A stretch of DNA of 6,374 nucleotides. It comes from an uncultured Planctomycetaceae bacterium (GTDB lineage Bacteria; Planctomycetota; Planctomycetia; Pirellulales; Thermoguttaceae). The translations under genes were made by a program, and so were the position numbers. Location: positions 1-6,374 of the forward strand of contig CAMZHY010000226.1 in NCBI GenBank assembly GCA_947307005.1, given 5' to 3'. The notes beneath the pieces are model-generated. The model made no database searches and had not been told where the DNA came from. It worked only from the letters and a program-made list of their open reading frames with translations. This document shows positions 1 to 3,666 of the stretch, in pieces. Within the stretch, counting starts at the first letter, position 1. Each line of letters begins with the position of its first letter.

Positions 1-23
1 CCTCGTCTTAAAACCTGAAACGA

Positions 24-3000
24 TCACTTCGGCTTCGCGGACGAATTCGAACGCGTCCCGGAGGACGTCGAGGACGACGGGATCGGCGTTCGCGTCGACG
101 AGCCGGAGGTTCCGGTCGAATTCGAGCGCGGCGCGGCGTTTTGGTTCGACGGCGTCGTCGAGTTCGAACCGGTTTGCGGCGTCGACGAGGAGTTCCATTC
201 GCCGGTGGTCAGATTTCGGGCCGCGCGTTCGCGCAGTTCCGTAGGAGACGGAATGCGCACGGAAGAACGCGCCGCGCCGTCGTCGTAATCGTCGTCGGGA
301 TAGGAATTTCGACGCGGAGGAGCCGAGGTTCGTTCAGTCGACGAGGTCGATGGATTCGTCGGAAGGGTCGCGTCGTACGGGGCGAGGGAACTCGCGGCGG
401 GACGCGGGCGCGGAGTCGGTTCGACGGACGCGGCCCCGACGCTGTTGAGGAACCGTTCGGGAATCGCGGCGAGTCGGTTCTTGGCGCGGGAATACCACCG
501 ACTGTCGGGATACTGGTCGACGATCATGTCGAACGCGACGAGGGCTTTCTCGTAATCTTTAGCGCGGAGCGCGATTTCGCCCTTGAGGAAGAGGAGATAG
601 TCGACAATGGCGGAATCGGGACGACGGGCGAGGGCTTCGTTGACGAGTTTCTCCGCCGCCTGATCGGCGCCGCGTTCCGCCTCGATACTGGCGAGGTTCC
701 AAACCGAATGGCTCCAGTAGGGGCTCGCGGGGTACTCGCGGTAGACGCGATGGAACGTCTGCGCCGCCGCGTTGATATTGCCGCGTTCAAATTCGTTTCG
801 TCCGAGGCAGTAGAGCGCGGCGTCGCAATAGGGGAAGTCGCCGCGTCCGCTTGTCGCGCGACTCAAATATTCGATCGCGTCGTCGCCGCGTCCCGCCTCG
901 TCGGCGAGGGTTCCGAGGTAGTAGTAGGCGACGGTCGCTTCCGGCGAGTTCGGCTCGTGGGTCGTGATATCTTCGCAAACCATCTGCGCTTCGGAGCGCA
1001 TGCCGAGTTCTAAGAGCGCGTTGGCGCGCAGGAGCGCGATTCTCGCGGCTTCAGCGGGGCAGTCGGTCCAGAACGTCTCCGACTTCATCGTCGCTTCGAG
1101 AAGAACGTCGTTCGCGCGTTTAAAGTCGAGATTCGTGTAAAGTTCCGTCGCGCGTTTGATCGCGTCCCGCGCTTCCTCGGGCGTCAACGGAGTCGGCGCC
1201 TCCGGCTGGGTCGTTTGATTCGTTAGAACCGCGCCTGGAACGTTCTGAACATACTGCGGGTAGGTCGCGTTGTTCGGCGCGACGGCGCCGTTGACGTTCG
1301 GATTAACCGTAGCGTTCGGATTGACGGCGACATTCGGATTGACGGCGGCGTTTGGGTTGACCGTAGCGTTTGGGTTGACCGTAGCGTTTGGATTGACCGC
1401 GGCGTTCGGGTTGACGGCGGTTGTTTGCGGATATTGCGCGCTGGCGGAACCGCCGAGGGGCTGGTAGGTTTGTTGCGTTCCGGCGTTGGGGGTCGAGTTC
1501 GTTCCGGCGTTGGGGACGCTCAGAGTCGTCTGCGGCGCAAGTCCGGTCAGATTCAGTCCCTGATTCGTTTGCGGCGCGACGGACGCGAAATTACCCTGAT
1601 TCGGCTGCGTTTGAGACGTCGCGAGCTGGTTCGCGCTCGCGTTGGGGACGACGTTTTGACCGCCGAGGGACGGCTGCTGGCTAGCCGACGGCTGCTGCTG
1701 CGTCGGCAGCGGTTGCGTTGGAATGCCCATCGAGTTTTGCGGAGGAACGGTGAACCCGTCGCCTCCCGCCGGGACGCCGTTGTAGAGGCCGCCCGCGGCG
1801 ACGACGCTGAAGCCTGGCTGCTGACTCTGCTCCGGGTTCGTCATGACGTCGTTGCGGCGTTTGTCGATCGCCTTGAGCATCATCGAGACGGCGGGATCGA
1901 CGGCCTTATCGGCGTAGCGCGCCGTCGCCTGATAGATCGCCTCCTGCGCGGCGTAGTCGGACGGGTTTTTATTCAAACCGTAACGCGTGGCGTAGGCGAC
2001 GGTCAGGACTCCGCACGCCTCGACGAAATTGATCGGATCGAGGTAGTTGCGGGGCGTGTTGAAATAGTGAAATTCGACGGTGTTGGAGGTCGACGAGGTT
2101 GCGCGCGGCTGGAGCATCGCGTCGAGATTTGTGATGACTTTGTCGCGGTTCCCTCGGCGCGCGTCGATCATCGCCTGGTGCGACGTGATAATGTCGGGCG
2201 TCGCCTGACCGTACGGCGAATTCTGGATGCGGCTGAGGAGCGACTCCGCCGCGTCGTACTGACCGAGCGCGAGCAAGAGCTTGATCTTAACGATTGCGGC
2301 TTCAGGGGGCAACGACGTTCCGATGCGTTCGATCTCGTCGACGAGGTTGAGCGCGCGCTGGTACTCTCGCAGAGAAAACCAAGCGTAAGCCTCGTACAGA
2401 TACGCGTCTTGAATCGTCGCGACGAGGGACGGGTCGTTCTTGTATCGCTGGATATAGTCTTCCAGCAGCGTAATCGCGCCGTTGGCGTCGTTTTGCACGA
2501 GTCGCAAGAGCGAGCGTTGAACCGTCGCCTGACCGATAATGTTCGCCGGCGCCGTCGGATCCGTCGCGATCGCGTTCAGCTGCTGTTCCGACTGTCCGTA
2601 CTGTCCTTTGCGTCCGAGGAGCGTCGCTTTTTCGAGCTTGCAGAACCATTTGAGAGGCGAGTCTGGAAATTCGCGTTCGCTCCGTTCGTAGTAGGCGATC
2701 GCTTGATCGAGGGAACCGACGTGCGTTTCGCAGACGCCGAGATAATAGTACACGTACTGGTTAAAACTGTCCTGAGGGAAGTCGGAGAGGAACTGAAGCA
2801 GAAGCGTTCTGGCGTTGGCGTAATCTTGGTCGTTGTAGAAAGAGCGCGCGTTATGGAAGGACGCGTCGCGGTAATAGGGGGCGTTTCTTCCCTGCGCGAG
2901 GATGTAGTTGAAATGCTGGCGCGCCGTCGTCACGTCGCTCGGGGAGGCGTTCCGCGCGAGATACGCGGCGCCGAGATACAACTCGCCCTTGTTGCGGCTC

Positions 3001-3224
3001 TTCGACGTCGGATACTGAGACACGAACGATTCAAGCGTCGGAATCGCCGTGTTGTAGTTTCCGTTCTGATGATACGTAATTCCCGACGCGAGCAGTTCGT
3101 CGCCCGGATCTCCGAACGCCCGATCCGGCGCCGCAAACGCCGCGAACGATATCGCGACGATCGCGACAATAACCCGCGTCATGATTTCCGGCGCCGCGCC
3201 GCGTTTCCAGAATCTGCTCTTCAT
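24..3224 (-). CDS. Exported tetratricopeptide-repeat protein, complete (1066 aa)
   Basis: TPR proteins are helical scaffolds that bind other proteins; the partner is unknown and no enzymatic domain is visible. The N-terminus (MKSRFWKRG..., then hydrophobic VIVAIVAISFAAFAA) reads as a Sec signal peptide with likely cleavage after AFG at residue 38, placing it in the periplasm or outside. TPR-like helix pairs run from about 42 to 340 (for example NYNTAIPTLESFVSQYP, GSLDQAIAYYERSEREFPDSP), with more helix to about 453. A disordered Q/N/P/T linker spans about 463-680 and contains a tandem VNPNA-type repeat. A second TPR block covers about 685-910 (for example NINAAAQTFHRVYREYPASP, KDYEKALVAFDMIVDQYPDS). 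A Ser/Thr/Pro-rich tail (924-1066) ends in TGA. I chose the ATG at 3224 because AGAGG lies 7 nt upstream; the frame extends to an ATG at 3365, but that lies upstream of a good promoter. A second in-frame ATG at 3182 would also keep the hydrophobic core. No anchor or sorting motif is evident at the C-terminus. Resemblance to YbgF/CpoB-type TPR proteins is only general. Confidence 0.88.
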   Translation of the reverse strand: MKSRFWKRGAAPEIMTRVIVAIVAISFAAFAAPDRAFGDPGDELLASGITYHQNGNYNTAIPTLESFVSQYPTSKSRNKGELYLGAAYLARNASPSDVTTARQHFNYILAQGRNAPYYRDASFHNARSFYNDQDYANARTLLLQFLSDFPQDSFNQYVYYYLGVCETHVGSLDQAIAYYERSEREFPDSPLKWFCKLEKATLLGRKGQYGQSEQQLNAIATDPTAPANIIGQATVQRSLLRLVQNDANGAITLLEDYIQRYKNDPSLVATIQDAYLYEAYAWFSLREYQRALNLVDEIERIGTSLPPEAAIVKIKLLLALGQYDAAESLLSRIQNSPYGQATPDIITSHQAMIDARRGNRDKVITNLDAMLQPRATSSTSNTVEFHYFNTPRNYLDPINFVEACGVLTVAYATRYGLNKNPSDYAAQEAIYQATARYADKAVDPAVSMMLKAIDKRRNDVMTNPEQSQQPGFSVVAAGGLYNGVPAGGDGFTVPPQNSMGIPTQPLPTQQQPSASQQPSLGGQNVVPNASANQLATSQTQPNQGNFASVAPQTNQGLNLTGLAPQTTLSVPNAGTNSTPNAGTQQTYQPLGGSASAQYPQTTAVNPNAAVNPNATVNPNATVNPNAAVNPNVAVNPNATVNPNVNGAVAPNNATYPQYVQNVPGAVLTNQTTQPEAPTPLTPEEARDAIKRATELYTNLDFKRANDVLLEATMKSETFWTDCPAEAARIALLRANALLELGMRSEAQMVCEDITTHEPNSPEATVAYYYLGTLADEAGRGDDAIEYLSRATSGRGDFPYCDAALYCLGRNEFERGNINAAAQTFHRVYREYPASPYWSHSVWNLASIEAERGADQAAEKLVNEALARRPDSAIVDYLLFLKGEIALRAKDYEKALVAFDMIVDQYPDSRWYSRAKNRLAAIPERFLNSVGAASVEPTPRPRPAASSLAPYDATLPTNPSTSSTERTSAPPRRNSYPDDDYDDGAARSSVRIPSPTELRERAARNLTTGEWNSSSTPQTGSNSTTPSNQNAAPRSNSTGTSGSSTRTPIPSSSTSSGTRSNSSAKPK
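1290..1421 (-). repeat. 18-bp tandem repeat encoding VNPNA(T/A) units
   Basis: About seven units of 18 bp lie inside the TPR gene and encode residues about 602-645, each unit reading VNPNA plus A, T or V. Unit boundaries on the plus strand are 1302, 1320, 1338, 1356, 1374, 1392 and a degenerate one at 1410, with a partial unit at 1290-1301. The units at 1356-1373 and 1374-1391 are identical (gttgaccgtagcgtttgg), which suggests recent duplication. Other units differ mainly by single bases, some silent. The repeat length is a multiple of three, so gain or loss of units keeps the frame. It sits in the disordered linker between the two TPR blocks, where it probably acts as a flexible spacer. Confidence 0.9.
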
Positions 3225-3231
3225 TTCGACG

Positions 3232-3236
3232 CCTCT
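3232..3236 (-). promoter_or_regulatory. Ribosome binding site AGAGG for the TPR gene
   Basis: On the minus strand AGAGG is followed by 7 nt (CGTCGAA) and then the ATG at 3224. This spacing is close to ideal and supports 3224 as the start, rather than the more distal in-frame ATG at 3365. Confidence 0.7.
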
Positions 3237-3304
3237 GTCTGTATCCGCCTTGCCTGTAAAACCTCCGACCGCTAAAACCGCGATCCCAACATTACGCCCC
3301 CTAA

Positions 3305-3333
3305 AGTATACATTAAGACCGCGATAGCGGCAA
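3305..3333 (-). promoter_or_regulatory. Sigma70-like promoter for the TPR gene
   Basis: Reading the minus strand, a -35 element TTGCCG (3328-3333, 4 of 6 to TTGACA) is followed by exactly 17 nt and a -10 element TATACT (3305-3310, 5 of 6 to TATAAT). Transcription would begin near 3297-3299 in the run TTAGGGGGCG, giving a leader of about 73 nt before the ATG at 3224. A short imperfect dyad, CCGC-GATA-GCGG (plus strand 3319-3330), overlaps the -35 and the spacer and could be an operator, but that is speculative. Confidence 0.6.
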
Positions 3334-3438
3334 CAGATTTTCAGCGCCCCCCTTTGAAAAAACAACGTCGCCGTCGGGATTTGGTAAGACTTTGCCGATA
3401 GCGTCGAAAATGACGAGTCGAGTTCCGTTTTCCGGCGT

Positions 3439-3456
3439 TCGCGACGCGCGTCGCGA
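3439..3456. repeat. 18-bp perfect palindrome within an outer inverted repeat
   Basis: TCGCGACGCGCGTCGCGA is identical to its own reverse complement over all 18 bases. A second inverted repeat, ACGAGTC (3413-3419) and GACTCGT (3463-3469), flanks it almost symmetrically (19 and 6 nt away), so the sequence could extrude or be transcribed as a nested stem-loop. It lies between two divergent promoters and has no T-tract, so a terminator role is unlikely. A dimeric regulator site is possible. The words TCGCGA and GACGCG are common in this genome, which raises the chance of coincidence. Confidence 0.6.
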
Positions 3457-3490
3457 GGAGCGGACTCGTATTCCCGCAGAGTATAAAAAA

Positions 3491-3513
3491 AGATTATTTT
3501 CTTAAAAAAATCT
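3491..3513. repeat. AT-rich imperfect inverted repeat
   Basis: AGATTATTTT (3491-3500) and AAAAAAATCT (3504-3513) are inverted with one mismatch across 10-bp arms and a 3-nt loop CTT. It lies in the A/T-rich block upstream of the plus gene. Such sequence could melt easily, act as an UP-like element or bend DNA; nothing here identifies a specific role. Confidence 0.45.
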
Positions 3514-3532
3514 CAATGTTAAAATAAAGGGA

Positions 3533-3564
3533 TTGAAAAAGAAGGAAGGAATGCAGAATATATT
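3533..3564 (+). promoter_or_regulatory. Candidate promoter for the plus-strand surface protein gene
   Basis: TATATT (3559-3564, 5 of 6 to TATAAT) is the best -10-like hexamer upstream of the gene. TTGAAA (3533-3538) is a reasonable -35, but the spacing to TATATT is 20 nt, too long for a standard sigma70 promoter; with a 17-nt spacer the -10 would be the poor GAATAT (3556-3561). The sequence TTAGGGGG overlaps its 3' end, as it follows the -10 of the opposite gene. Another option is TAAAAT at 3520-3525 with a weak -35. I place low trust in the exact choice. Confidence 0.35.
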
Positions 3565-3590
3565 AGGGGGTCGTTTCTTTTGAATCGGTC

Positions 3591-3608
3591 CTTTCGGAGT
3601 TGCGAAAG
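3591..3608 (+). promoter_or_regulatory. Small hairpin in the 5' leader of the surface protein gene
   Basis: CTTTCG (3591-3596) and CGAAAG (3603-3608) form a perfect 6-bp stem with the loop GAGTTG, followed by ATTTTG. It would lie in the 5' leader if transcription starts near 3570. The stem is short and the T-run is only four, so it could be a weak attenuator-like or mRNA-stabilising element, or chance. Confidence 0.3.
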
Positions 3609-3654
3609 ATTTTGCAGTCGTCGCGACGCGGTCAAACGAAAACGCATATCGGTT

Positions 3655-3659
3655 AAGGA
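3655..3659 (+). promoter_or_regulatory. Ribosome binding site AAGGA deciding between ATG 3664 and 3667
   Basis: AAGGA ends at 3659. The first ATG (3664) is 4 nt away and the second (3667) is 7 nt away. Seven nt is the same spacing as in the opposite gene and is nearer the optimum, so 3667 is preferred. The choice changes only one methionine. Confidence 0.65.
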
Positions 3660-3666
3660 TTGCATG

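Larger units (their letters stand above)
3225..3666. other. Divergent intergenic regulatory region (442 bp)
   Basis: The region separates the starts of two divergent genes. On the TPR side it holds an about 73-nt leader (3225-3297) with two direct copies of TAAAACC (plus strand 3257-3263 and 3273-3279) and a promoter at 3305-3333. The centre (3366-3480) is GC-rich and carries nested inverted repeats around 3413-3469. Bases 3481-3565 are strongly AT-rich and carry an imperfect AT stem-loop and possible promoter elements for the plus gene. The last 100 bases hold a small hairpin and the ribosome binding site of the plus gene. I find no convincing gene, tRNA or known riboswitch here. Confidence 0.7.

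Noticed and set aside
141..1013. 290-codon plus-strand frame antisense to the TPR gene
   Set aside because: Arg-rich, low-complexity translation, fully inside the coding region of the well-supported minus-strand gene.
1290..1421. CRISPR-like array
   Set aside because: The 18-bp units are directly adjacent with no spacers and translate in frame to VNPNA units, so this is a coding tandem repeat.
1425..3275. 616-codon open frame on the plus strand antisense to the TPR gene
   Set aside because: Its translation is Arg/Val/Asp-rich with no domain-like pattern, while the opposite strand shows a signal peptide, TPR motifs, a ribosome binding site and a promoter. It is a compositional shadow of stop-poor DNA.
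3225..3365. Extended N-terminus of the TPR protein from the ATG at 3365
   Set aside because: That start lies upstream of the -35/-10 promoter, adds 47 residues before the signal peptide and has no good ribosome binding site; the ATG at 3224 has AGAGG at 7 nt.
3439..3456. Intrinsic terminator
   Set aside because: The palindrome is not followed by a T-run on either strand and sits between divergent gene starts, where no terminator is expected.
3410..3505. 31-codon plus-strand frame starting at ATG 3410
   Set aside because: No ribosome binding site, passes through the palindrome and ends in A/T-rich DNA; no sign of protein-like selection.
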